From Moheibacter lacus (GTDB lineage: Bacteria > Bacteroidota > Bacteroidia > Flavobacteriales > Weeksellaceae): a DNA stretch of 64,000 nucleotides. This document shows positions 43,642 to 51,944 of the stretch, one piece after another. The stretch spans positions 62,001-126,000 of the forward strand of contig NZ_JACDZE010000002.1 of NCBI RefSeq assembly GCF_014042165.1, given 5' to 3'. Numbering within the stretch: position 1 is the first letter of the stretch; the number at the start of each line of letters is the position of its first letter. The position numbers were made by a program, and so were the translations under genes. Under the pieces are notes generated by a model. It did no database searches, was not told the DNA's origin, and saw only the letters and a list, made by a program, of their open reading frames with translations.

Positions 43642-43697
43642 ATAAATTGAGAAGAATTGTCCTAATTTTTCACCCAATTATTGGTAGATAAAAACGA

Positions 43698-44927
43698 TCA
43701 ATTGATTTTCATCGCTTGATTGGGAGTGATTTTTGAGATCAAATAGGAGGGAGCCAATAAAACAATTGAAGAAATTAAAATAGCCGATAAATTTAAAATC
43801 AGGATTTGGGTGGGATCCAAATAAACCGGAGCTACAGATAAATAATAATTTTCAGCCGGTAATTTGACGATTTTATAATATTTCTGAATCAATAACAAAC
43901 CAAGTCCCAAAATATTTCCGACCAAAAGTCCCGGAATCATGATAAACACAGCATAATAAATAAAAATCGTCCGGATTCGCCAGTTGGTTGCACCCAATGT
44001 TTTAAGAAGTCCTATGGAATGCGTTCGTTCTAAAATTAAAATCAATAAAACCATGATCATATTGATAACCACCACCACCATCATGATAAATAAAACCACA
44101 AAAATATTGGTATCAAAAATCGCAATCCAATCATTGATTTGACTAAAGGAACTCGTGGCTGATTGTGCATACAATTGAAAATCGATTTGGTCATTTACTT
44201 TGGCTGCAATTTCATCCAATTTTTCGATGTCATTGGTAAACAATTCAAATCCGCCCACCACATTTTCATCCCATTTATTGAGCCGTTGCACCTGTTTGAT
44301 GTCCCCAATCACATATATATCATCAAAATCCTTGATATCTGTACTGAAAATTCCGGTGATATGAAATCTTCTGTAAATCGGTTTTCCAGTTTCTTGAATA
44401 AAATAAGTAACAAATGAACTGTCCACATCGAGATGCAATTCGTTGGCAATTTTTTGCGAAATCACCACATCATTGGATATTTTTTGTTGCTCTATTTTTG
44501 GAAATTTCCCTTTAACCAAATAAGAATCAAATCTTTTTACATCATAATCTTCTCCAACTCCTTTTAAAAATATGCCGCTAAAATTATCCGCAGTCCTGAT
44601 GATTCCACCTTTTACCGCAATGGGTTGGACATGTGTGACTTCTGGAACGGCATCAAATTTGGGGTAAAAACTTTGATGAATCAAAATCGAATCCGAATTA
44701 AAAGACTGGTTGCTGTTATAGGGTTTCACAGTGATATGACCGTTAAAATCAGCCAATTTCTGCTTGATTCCTTTGCGTGCTCCAATTCCGGTAGAAAGCG
44801 TCACCAAAGCAACCAAAATACCAATGGCCACAGCGATTTGACCGATTCGGATAATCGTGGTAGAAAGGTTATTTTTATTACTTTTACCGAACGCAATTTT
44901 TTTAGCAAACCACCAAGTGAAATTCAA
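43698..44927 (-). CDS. FtsX-like ABC transporter permease
   Basis: A 409-residue permease of the MacB/LolC-E type. One N-terminal helix (IIRIGQIAVAIGILVALVTLSTG) is followed by a periplasmic domain of about 200 residues and three C-terminal helices (about 275-300, 325-350, 370-395) with the FtsX signature around LLKTLGATNWRIRTIFIYYAVFI. Such proteins extract lipoproteins or act as mechanotransmission permeases; no ATPase gene is adjacent, so the partner lies elsewhere. Translation must start at TTG 44925-44927 (MNFTWWFAKKIAFG), since no ATG is nearby. It is divergent from the NamZ gene. Confidence 0.85.
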   Translation of the reverse strand: MNFTWWFAKKIAFGKSNKNNLSTTIIRIGQIAVAIGILVALVTLSTGIGARKGIKQKLADFNGHITVKPYNSNQSFNSDSILIHQSFYPKFDAVPEVTHVQPIAVKGGIIRTADNFSGIFLKGVGEDYDVKRFDSYLVKGKFPKIEQQKISNDVVISQKIANELHLDVDSSFVTYFIQETGKPIYRRFHITGIFSTDIKDFDDIYVIGDIKQVQRLNKWDENVVGGFELFTNDIEKLDEIAAKVNDQIDFQLYAQSATSSFSQINDWIAIFDTNIFVVLFIMMVVVVINMIMVLLILILERTHSIGLLKTLGATNWRIRTIFIYYAVFIMIPGLLVGNILGLGLLLIQKYYKIVKLPAENYYLSVAPVYLDPTQILILNLSAILISSIVLLAPSYLISKITPNQAMKIN

Positions 44928-44947
44928 ATTATTCTAAATTTTAAGCT

Positions 44948-46240
44948 ATGATTCAAAAACTTTTCAAATATACACTAATTGCTATATTTTTTGCCAATGC
45001 TTCTTTTGGACAAATCAATATCAATGAAGAAAAAATCGAAAAGAAACACGATGCTTCCCTCATCATCAAAACTGAAATCATCACCGGCGCAGAACAATTT
45101 GAAATCTATTTCCCTAAAATTCAAGGGAAAAGAGTAGGAGTGGTAACCAATCAAACCGGAATTACAAACGGAACCAAAATCATTGGAAAAAAATCTTGCA
45201 ATGAAAAAACAGGAATGGGTACATGTGCCATTTTTGAACAAATCAGTATTGTGGATTTTCTCATTGAAAACGGAATTAATGTAAAAAAAATATTCTCTCC
45301 TGAACATGGATTCCGTGGAGACGCAGATGCTGGAGAAACCGTAAAATCCGGAAAAGATATAAAAACCGGACTGCCAATTGTTTCGCTTTATGGGAAAAAC
45401 AAAAAACCAACCCAAGCGCAATTTGCAGATTTGGATGTGATTCTATTTGATATTCAAGATGTTGGCGCTAGATTTTACACCTACATTTCTACACTGCATT
45501 ATGTAATGGAAACGGCTGCCGAAACCGGAAAAAAAGTAATTGTGCTGGATCGCCCCAACCCCAACGGACATTATGTTGACGGTCCGGTTTTGAAAAATGG
45601 CTATGAGTCTTTTGTAGGAATGCATCCCGTTCCGGTAGTTTATGGAATGACGATAGGCGAATATGCACTGATGATCAATGGAGAAGGATGGTTGGCGAAC
45701 AAAGTGAAATCTGATTTAGAAGTCATTCCTTTGAAACATTATACACGTGAATCAACTTATTCGCTTCCGGTAAAACCTTCACCCAATCTTCCAAATGATT
45801 TATCGATCAATTTATATCCGTCGACTTGTTTTTTTGAAGCCATCAATGGGAGTGAAGGGCGTGGAACCGATAAGCCTTTTCAAGTCTATGGTTCTCCTTA
45901 TATCAAAAATATGTCTTACAAATTTACACCAAAACCCAACTCTGGAGCCAAAAACCCAAGGTTCAATGGAGAGATTTGTTATGGAGAGGATTTGAGTGAA
46001 TCGCCTTATTTAGCTGAAATTAATTTGAGTTGGTTGATCAAAGCGCATCAAAATTATGAAGGAAAAGAACCGTTCTGGATCAAACAATCAGGGAAATATT
46101 GGATCGATGTTTTGGCAGGAACAGATCAACTCAGAAAACAAATTGACCAAGGGGTTTCAGCAGAAGAAATCAAAGCCAGTTGGCAAGAAGATTTGAAAGA
46201 ATTTAAAAAAGTAAGAGCGAAGTATTTGCTTTACAATTAA
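44948..46240 (+). CDS. DUF1343 exo-beta-N-acetylmuramidase, NamZ-like
   Basis: A 430-residue secreted protein with a signal peptide (IQKLFKYTLIAIFFANASFG). The body matches DUF1343: GKRVGVVTNQTGITNG, FSPEHGFRGDADAGETV, IVSLYGKNKKPTQAQFADLDVILFDIQDVGARFYTYISTLHYVME, VLDRPNPNGHYVDGPVL, and EGRGTDKPFQVYGSPYI. The characterised members NamZ from Bacillus subtilis and Tannerella forsythia remove terminal MurNAc from peptidoglycan fragments; the catalytic Glu region is in place. It is divergent from the FtsX gene and upstream of a HAD phosphatase gene, fitting muropeptide recycling by inference. Confidence 0.9.
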   Translation: MIQKLFKYTLIAIFFANASFGQININEEKIEKKHDASLIIKTEIITGAEQFEIYFPKIQGKRVGVVTNQTGITNGTKIIGKKSCNEKTGMGTCAIFEQISIVDFLIENGINVKKIFSPEHGFRGDADAGETVKSGKDIKTGLPIVSLYGKNKKPTQAQFADLDVILFDIQDVGARFYTYISTLHYVMETAAETGKKVIVLDRPNPNGHYVDGPVLKNGYESFVGMHPVPVVYGMTIGEYALMINGEGWLANKVKSDLEVIPLKHYTRESTYSLPVKPSPNLPNDLSINLYPSTCFFEAINGSEGRGTDKPFQVYGSPYIKNMSYKFTPKPNSGAKNPRFNGEICYGEDLSESPYLAEINLSWLIKAHQNYEGKEPFWIKQSGKYWIDVLAGTDQLRKQIDQGVSAEEIKASWQEDLKEFKKVRAKYLLYN

Positions 46241-46285
46241 GTTCAATTAAAATAATTTAACTAATTAATTATAAGATAATAAAAA

Positions 46286-46924
46286 TTGAAATATAAAAAT
46301 ATAATTTTTGATTTAGACGGAACGCTTTGGGATTCCAGATCAACGTTGATTGATTCTTGGAATTCGATTTTAAAAAAGCATAATTTATTGGAGAAACCTT
46401 TAAAAGAAAAGGATTTAAATCCATTTATGGGATTGCTTTTACCGGAAATATTGCCAACGATTTTCCCAAAAATAGATCCTAAAATATTAGATAAAATTCT
46501 TCAAGAAATCATGGATCATGAAGCCGATAATCTCAGGTTAAAAGGTGGAATTCTTTACGATAGAGTAGAAGATATTTTAAAAGAATTAAACGAAAATCAT
46601 GACCTTTTTATCGTGAGCAATTGTCAGGACGGCTACATCGAAGCATTTTTGGATTATTTCAAATTTCATGATTTATTTCGAGATTTTGAATCTTTTGGTA
46701 GAACCGGAAAACCAAAAATTGACAATATAAAATCGGTTTTGGTAAGAAATGGATTAAAGAAATATGAAACGGTTTATGTAGGAGATACGCAGACAGATTA
46801 TACTTCGGCTACAGGAAATCAATTGGATTTTATCTTTTGTGAATATGGTTTTGGCGAATTAAATCCAAATCTAATTGTTTCAAAAATCAATAGTTTTCAA
46901 GAAATAATAAACCTTACGAAATGA
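46286..46924 (+). CDS. HAD family hydrolase, TTG start
   Basis: A 212-residue phosphatase of the HAD superfamily: IIFDLDGTLWDSRSTLIDSW with the nucleophile Asp, a helical cap domain, FIVSNCQDGY (motif II), and VYVGDTQTDYTSAT (motif IV). Substrates may be sugar or nucleotide phosphates. The start is TTG 46286-46288: a stop (TAA) lies two codons upstream in frame and no ATG exists before the DLDGT motif. The stop overlaps the DUF2130 ATG by four bases. Confidence 0.85.
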   Translation: MKYKNIIFDLDGTLWDSRSTLIDSWNSILKKHNLLEKPLKEKDLNPFMGLLLPEILPTIFPKIDPKILDKILQEIMDHEADNLRLKGGILYDRVEDILKELNENHDLFIVSNCQDGYIEAFLDYFKFHDLFRDFESFGRTGKPKIDNIKSVLVRNGLKKYETVYVGDTQTDYTSATGNQLDFIFCEYGFGELNPNLIVSKINSFQEIINLTK

Positions 46925-48228
46925 ATACTCAAACCCAAATAAAATGTCCGAATTGTGGAAATTCAGTAGATGTTCAGGACATTTTGGCGCATCAATTGGA
47001 AGAAGAAATTCGTCAAAAATACCAAGCGGAATCGGCTGAAGAAAAACAAAAATTACAAAAGAAACTTGATGAATTCAATCAAGACAAAGAGCAATTCGAA
47101 TTAAAGAAAAAACAAGAAAATGAATTGTTTAAAGAGCGTTTGGAGAAACAATTGAACGAGGAAAAACAACTTCTGGAAAGGCAATCAAAAGAAAAACTTG
47201 CCAAATTTGAAGAACAATTAAAATTTAAATTATCAGAAGAGCAGGCGGAGCAATTTGGGGCGCTTCAAAAAGAATTGAACGAAAAATCGGAACAAATCAA
47301 AGAATTGAACCGAACTAAAGCAGAAATAGAGAAGCTGAAACGGGAAAAATCAGAATTAAAAGAAGCTATAGAAGCTGAATCGCAACGTAAACTCAACGAA
47401 GTTCTTCAGCAAGAAAAAGACAAAATCCGCAAAGCAGAAGAAGATCGCAATGAGTTAAAATTCAAGGAATTACACAAGCAACTTGAAGATCAAAAAAAGT
47501 TAACCGAAGAAATGAAACGCAAACAGGAACAGGGTTCCATGCAGTTGCAGGGTGAGGTTCAAGAGTTGGCGATCGAGGAGTGGTTGATGGCGCAATTTCC
47601 TCTGGACGTAATCGAGGAAGTAAAAAAAGGAGCGCGTGGTGGTGATTGTGTGCAAGTGGTCAATACCCGAAGTCGTCAAAATTTAGGGAAGATTTACTAC
47701 GAAAGTAAGCGTACGAAAGACTTTCAGCCGAGTTGGATCGAGAAATTCAAAGCCGATATGCGGGAAAAAGGTGCTGATTTGGGGGTTTTGGTGACAGAAG
47801 CGATGCCTTCCGGACAGGAGCGTTTAGCAAATTTGAATGGCGTTTGGGTTTGTTCCTATGAAGAATTCAAAGGGCTTTGTGTGGTTTTACGAGAATCTGT
47901 GATCCAAGTGAGTTTGGCTTTAGCATCTCAGGAAAACAAAGGCGATAAAATGGACATGCTATATGACTATTTGACTAGCAATAATTTCCGAATGCAAATT
48001 GAAGCGATAGTTGAAGGATTTTCATCTATGAAAAATGCATTGGACTCAGAAAAGCGAGCGATGCAAAGAATCTGGAAAGAACGCGAAAAACAAATCGAAA
48101 AAGTGATTTCAAATACCATCGACATGTACGGATCCATCAAAGGAATCGCCGGAAATGCGGTTCAATCTGTAAAAGCTTTGGAATTGGACAGTGATTTGGA
48201 TGTCAATGAATTGGATTTTGAGGATTGA
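46921..48228 (+). CDS. DUF2130 coiled-coil protein with nuclease-like C-terminal domain
   Basis: A 435-residue protein. A zinc ribbon-like CPNCG opens it (residues 9-13; only one CxxC pair is visible), then a long Glu/Lys/Gln coiled coil (about 20-215), then the DUF2130 domain. The core GARGGDCVQVVNTRSRQNLGKIYYESKRT has Asp242 and Glu261-x-Lys263, the spacing of PD-(D/E)xK nucleases, followed by FQPSWIEKFKADMREKGADLGVLVTEAMP. A nuclease function is inferred from that pattern; no activity is known to me. It is translationally coupled to the HAD gene. Confidence 0.85.
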   Translation: MNTQTQIKCPNCGNSVDVQDILAHQLEEEIRQKYQAESAEEKQKLQKKLDEFNQDKEQFELKKKQENELFKERLEKQLNEEKQLLERQSKEKLAKFEEQLKFKLSEEQAEQFGALQKELNEKSEQIKELNRTKAEIEKLKREKSELKEAIEAESQRKLNEVLQQEKDKIRKAEEDRNELKFKELHKQLEDQKKLTEEMKRKQEQGSMQLQGEVQELAIEEWLMAQFPLDVIEEVKKGARGGDCVQVVNTRSRQNLGKIYYESKRTKDFQPSWIEKFKADMREKGADLGVLVTEAMPSGQERLANLNGVWVCSYEEFKGLCVVLRESVIQVSLALASQENKGDKMDMLYDYLTSNNFRMQIEAIVEGFSSMKNALDSEKRAMQRIWKEREKQIEKVISNTIDMYGSIKGIAGNAVQSVKALELDSDLDVNELDFED

Positions 48229-48263
48229 TTTTCCCTGTTATTGAAAAATAGTTTTTTTTTACG

Positions 48264-48347
48264 TTATTTATTTTCGAGATTCTTGTAATCTCTTAATTTT
48301 TCTTGAAAGAAATCGATTTCATTTTGACTACAATCATATTTGACCAT
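48264..48347 (-). CDS. Possible 27-residue peptide gene
   Basis: ATG 48345-48347 to TAA 48264-48266 encodes a charged, Lys/Glu/Asp-rich 27-residue peptide beginning MVKYDCSQNEIDFFQ. Codon use looks plausible and the region is otherwise empty, but no promoter or ribosome site supports it. It may be a gene remnant. Confidence 0.25.
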   Translation of the reverse strand: MVKYDCSQNEIDFFQEKLRDYKNLENK

Positions 48348-48429
48348 TTTTTTGTACTAACTTTTATTTTGCCTATAATTTATATTATGTTAAATAGAAT
48401 GTTTGAAATTGAATTTAAATATTTAATTA

Positions 48430-49044
48430 TCAAGGTGTTTCTAATTTTATAAACAACAGCAATTCTCCTTCTTTGTATCGGATTTCCACTTTGTCTTCAA
48501 CAGCTTGATTTCTGATTCCTATTCTTTTGGTCATATCCAAATCCTCAGACTCTAAAGGATACTTTAAACCTTTGGTCTTTATTCCTTTGGTAACTGGAAA
48601 TGGATACAAAGATATGGTCCTTCCTTTGTATCCGTCCAAAACGATGGATTTGTCTGTAAAGAAATAATAACTAAAATCATCAAAAAAAACGATGGTCAAT
48701 CTTTCTTTGAATTTAAGTCCGGAAGATAAATTCCCTAAAAAATGATCGTGCTCCATTCCGCTGCTTCCATATACATAAACTTCATTAAAATTTCGGTTTT
48801 CAATGAGGATCAGAGCTTTTTCAAAATCCGTATAATTTTGATCAGGTGTATAAACCACTTCAATTTCTTTTGGGATTTCATTACTTGAGATCGAATCAAA
48901 ATCTCCACTAACTACATCAGGAGTGATATTTAGTGCTTTGAGGTATAAAAATGCACCATCTGTGCAGAATATTTGTTCAAACTGCTCTAAATCAGGGATT
49001 AAACTCGGTGTTTGACCATTTAAAAAAAGTGCAACTCTACTCAT
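48430..49044 (-). CDS. Thiamine pyrophosphokinase
   Basis: A 204-residue cytoplasmic enzyme that transfers a pyrophosphoryl group from ATP to thiamine. The start is taken as ATG 49042-49044 (MSRVALFLNGQTPS), which overlaps the preceding gene's stop by eight bases; the longer frame would run through it. TPK motifs are visible: FCTDGAFLYLKALNITPDVVSGDFDSI and DQNYTDFEKALILIENRNFNEVYVYGSSGMEHDHFLGNL. It forms a two-gene unit with the cobalamin adenosyltransferase. No thiamine riboswitch is visible upstream. Confidence 0.88.
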   Translation of the reverse strand: MSRVALFLNGQTPSLIPDLEQFEQIFCTDGAFLYLKALNITPDVVSGDFDSISSNEIPKEIEVVYTPDQNYTDFEKALILIENRNFNEVYVYGSSGMEHDHFLGNLSSGLKFKERLTIVFFDDFSYYFFTDKSIVLDGYKGRTISLYPFPVTKGIKTKGLKYPLESEDLDMTKRIGIRNQAVEDKVEIRYKEGELLLFIKLETP

Positions 49045-49603
49045 TTGGAAGCCATTTGATTTCTTCATGTCCTGCATCATGCGCTATTTTTCTTGCTAGA
49101 ACAAATAAATAATCGGACAATCGGTTTAAATATTTCAGGATTTCTTCCCTAGCCTGCTCTACTTCATTTAAAGAAACCGTAATACGCTCAGCTCTTCTGC
49201 ATATACATCGGCAAAGATGGGCATGTGAGGATGCCATATTTCCACCGGGGAGAATGAAGTGCATCAAAGCCGGTAGCTCCTCCTCCATTTGGTCTATCCA
49301 AATTTCTAATTCTTCTATATCTTGATCTTGAATCATTTTTGGCAGACGAGATTTTCCATTGGCCAAATATAATTTTTCGTTGGGCGTTGCCAATTCAGCT
49401 CCTACATGAAAGAGATTTTTTTGAATTGAAATGAGTTGTTGGTCATAAATAGATTCGATATTGGAACTTCTAATTAATCCAATTGCAGAATTTAACTCAT
49501 CTACTGTCCCGTAGGAATCTATGCGGATATGGTCTTTTGATACTTTTGTTCCTCCAAAAAGGGAGGTTTTCCCTTTATCTCCTGTCTTGGTGTATACTTT
49601 CAT
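49037..49603 (-). CDS. Cob(I)alamin adenosyltransferase, PduO type
   Basis: A 188-residue enzyme that makes adenosylcobalamin from cob(I)alamin and ATP. It begins KVYTKTGDKGKTSLFGGTKVSKDHIRIDSYGTVDELNSAIGLIRS, the ATP-binding N-terminus of the PduO family, and contains LPGGNMASSHAHLCRCICRRAERITV and LNRLSDYLFVLARKIA. It heads the unit with thiamine pyrophosphokinase. No cobalamin riboswitch is visible in the 270-base gap upstream. Confidence 0.92.
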   Translation of the reverse strand: MKVYTKTGDKGKTSLFGGTKVSKDHIRIDSYGTVDELNSAIGLIRSSNIESIYDQQLISIQKNLFHVGAELATPNEKLYLANGKSRLPKMIQDQDIEELEIWIDQMEEELPALMHFILPGGNMASSHAHLCRCICRRAERITVSLNEVEQAREEILKYLNRLSDYLFVLARKIAHDAGHEEIKWLPNE

Positions 49604-49876
49604 TATTAGAATTCAGATGGGTAAAGATATTTAAAAATTATCATAAATTTAATTTTGTAAATAAAGCTCTATCTATTTAACTAAAAGTGGTTTAATTTTT
49701 GATTGAATTGAAAAATGCAAGTCTATACATGCCGAATTTACCCGATTTTTAGATTTTGTTCTGTGTTAAATTAAAATTAAAATAAAAAAAAAAAATCTAA
49801 AAAATCGGATTATTTAAGATAATATTATAGATTCGCATTCTTGTAAATAAAAAATTAGTGATAATTAAAATTAAAA
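49604..49876. other. Divergent intergenic region before exbB
   Basis: This 273-base, AT-rich gap holds no gene. A TATCTTTA (one mismatch to TAnnTTTG) faces the cobalamin gene and a TAGATTCG-like box precedes exbB; neither is a full match. A long A run occurs near 49785. Confidence 0.4.
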
Positions 49877-50701
49877 ATGGAAATGGAAACAAATGAAACT
49901 TTTCAACCTAGAAGAGCAACAAAAAGAGGAGGTTTAAATGCGCCAATTACAATCATCATCTTAATAGGTATAGCTATGGCTGTATTTTACGGATTATTTG
50001 GTTCATCTGCAAACTTTGAAGGAGGTGATTCTTATGCTGGGCATCCAAAAAACTTTATGGGAATTATTTATAAGGGAGGTGTCATCATTCCATTCCTTAT
50101 GTCTTTCTTTTTGATGGTAATCGTATTTGGGATCGACCGTTATTTTGCCCTTCAAAAAGCCAATGGTAAAGGAAACATCACAAAATTCGTTGACAACATC
50201 AGAGATTTGGTAGGTAGAAATCAAATTAATGATGCATTAGAATTATGTGATCAACAAAAAGGTTCTGTTGGGAACGTAGTTCGTGAAGGTTTGACAACTT
50301 ACAAAGCTTTGGCAAATGACAACTCGATGAACAAAGAACAGAAATTGATCGAATTGAACAAAACTTTGGAAGAGGCGACCACTTTGGAAATGCCTGCTTT
50401 GGAGAAAAACACTTCTATTATTTCAACGATTGCATCAGTTGGTACATTGATCGCATTGATGGGTACGGTAATCGGGATGATCAAAGCATTCTTTGCTTTG
50501 GGTGAAGGTGGTGGAACGCCAGATGCTGCAAAATTATCAGTAGGTATTGCAGAGGCATTGATCAACACCGGTACAGGAATTGGAGCATCAGCTATCGCGA
50601 TCATCGTTTACAACATGATTACAAGTAAAATTGATGACTTGACTTTCAAAATCGATGAAGTAGGAATGAGCATTCAGCAATCATTTGCTGCACACCATTA
50701 A
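49877..50701 (+). CDS. exbB: ExbB/TolQ/MotA family proton channel protein
   Basis: A 274-residue inner-membrane protein with three helices (about 23-45, 60-85 and 165-200, plus another near 205-235) and the family core KNTSIISTIASVGTLIALMGTVIGMIKAFFAL, then AKLSVGIAEALINTGTGIGASAIAIIVYNMI. It is the proton-channel part of the energising motor for TonB-dependent transport. It heads the operon exbB-exbD-exbD-tonB and starts at ATG 49877 or 49883. Confidence 0.92.
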   Translation: MEMETNETFQPRRATKRGGLNAPITIIILIGIAMAVFYGLFGSSANFEGGDSYAGHPKNFMGIIYKGGVIIPFLMSFFLMVIVFGIDRYFALQKANGKGNITKFVDNIRDLVGRNQINDALELCDQQKGSVGNVVREGLTTYKALANDNSMNKEQKLIELNKTLEEATTLEMPALEKNTSIISTIASVGTLIALMGTVIGMIKAFFALGEGGGTPDAAKLSVGIAEALINTGTGIGASAIAIIVYNMITSKIDDLTFKIDEVGMSIQQSFAAHH

Positions 50702-50774
50702 TTCGTTTTTTTAATTCAAGTAACGGTGCATACCGTTTAGTTAAGTAATTGATTGATAAATAAAAAAATGAATA

Positions 50775-51374
50775 ATGGCAAGAGTTAAACCAAAAAGACA
50801 AGGTATCCACATGGATATGACGGCTATGAGTGATATGGCTTGGTTGTTGCTTACATTCTTCATCCTAACCACACAGTTTAAAAAGCCGGACATCGTTCCA
50901 ATTAAGACACCGAGTTCTGTTGCTGAAACAAAAATCCAGGATGGTGATTTGATCAGAATTACCATTAACAATGAAGGGAAATATTATTTCAGCATCATTG
51001 ATGATAAAAACAAACTTCCGATTTTGGAAAAAATGGGACAGAAATATGGAATTACTTTTACTGACGCAGAAAAAAGCAGTTTCATGAAATTGTCTGAAAT
51101 TCCCGTTCCGGTAAGAAGTTTGAAACAATATTTGAACCTAAATGATGGTCAGAAACAAGCTACTATCCCGGGAATCCCTATGGACAGTACAGACCTTCAG
51201 TTAATTGATTGGGTAGATTTCAGTTTTGAACATGATCCGGAATTGAAATTGGCAATTAAAGGAGATGTAAATACGCAGTATCCTGAGTTCCGCGACTTGA
51301 TCAAACAATTGGTAGAAAGAGACTTTAACCGGTTTCAGTTAGTAACAAGTTCAGAATCAAAACCTAAAGATTAA
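50775..51374 (+). CDS. exbD: ExbD/TolR family protein, first copy
   Basis: A 199-residue single-span protein. The membrane helix HMDMTAMSDMAWLLLTFFIL (about residues 12-31) carries the conserved Asp (MSD) needed for proton translocation. The periplasmic part of about 160 residues is longer than in enteric ExbD. It follows exbB by 73 bases and is one of two ExbD paralogues in the operon, a common Bacteroidota arrangement. Confidence 0.88.
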   Translation: MARVKPKRQGIHMDMTAMSDMAWLLLTFFILTTQFKKPDIVPIKTPSSVAETKIQDGDLIRITINNEGKYYFSIIDDKNKLPILEKMGQKYGITFTDAEKSSFMKLSEIPVPVRSLKQYLNLNDGQKQATIPGIPMDSTDLQLIDWVDFSFEHDPELKLAIKGDVNTQYPEFRDLIKQLVERDFNRFQLVTSSESKPKD

Positions 51375-51378
51375 TGCA

Positions 51379-51933
51379 ATGGCAGATATAGACGTAAAAT
51401 CGCATGATGATAGTGGCAAGGTACGCTCGAAGAAGCAGTCCACGAAAGTAGATATGACTCCGTTGGCAGATTTAGGTTTCCTGTTGATTACATTTTTCAT
51501 GTTTACCACGACCTTTAGTAAACCCAATGTAATGGGACTGAATATGCCTCCGAAAGATCCAAACAAAGAACAACAAACCGAAACACCAGAAATCGATTTA
51601 TCCAATTCGATTTCAATTATCGTCGGTGGAGAAGGAAAATTGTACTGGCATCAAAAAGACAAAACCAAATTGGTTGCACAGGATTTGCATGAGACTTCTT
51701 ATACCAAAGAAGGAATACGCAATGACATCCTCGCAGCTAGACAAAGAGCGAAAGTACCGGATAACTTTACCGTGATCATCAAACCGACAGATGATTCGAC
51801 TTATGAGAATCTGGTCAACGTATTGGACGAAATGGAAATCACCGAATCCTCGCGATACGGTATCGTGGACATCGCGCCAAACGAAGTTGCAGTGTATGAA
51901 GAAAAAAGTGGAACAAGTAGTAGTAACAATTAA
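51379..51933 (+). CDS. exbD: ExbD/TolR family protein, second copy
   Basis: A 184-residue paralogue of the preceding gene, four bases downstream. The helix VDMTPLADLGFLLITFFMFTT (residues about 23-43) retains the Asp. It has a Glu/Gln/Thr-rich linker and a periplasmic domain of the ExbD type (GILPDNFTVIIKPTDDSTYENLVNVLDEME region). Together with exbB and tonB it forms the energising complex. Confidence 0.88.
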   Translation: MADIDVKSHDDSGKVRSKKQSTKVDMTPLADLGFLLITFFMFTTTFSKPNVMGLNMPPKDPNKEQQTETPEIDLSNSISIIVGGEGKLYWHQKDKTKLVAQDLHETSYTKEGIRNDILAARQRAKVPDNFTVIIKPTDDSTYENLVNVLDEMEITESSRYGIVDIAPNEVAVYEEKSGTSSSNN

Positions 51934-51944
51934 ATCTAAACGTC

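Noticed and set aside
43603-43691. Short plus-strand frame starting MKIVFLSIF after CTAACCAACTTAAACCTA
   Set aside because: The leader looks attractive, but the frame is under 35 codons, loses hydrophobic signal character after nine residues, overlaps two hairpins and has no plus-strand promoter box.
48430-49876. TPP or cobalamin riboswitch near the thiamine kinase/cobalamin genes
   Set aside because: I see neither the TPP conserved CUGAGA/ACCUGA pair nor a B12 box (GCCACUG) in the upstream gap; the genes use ligands rather than make thiamine or B12 de novo.
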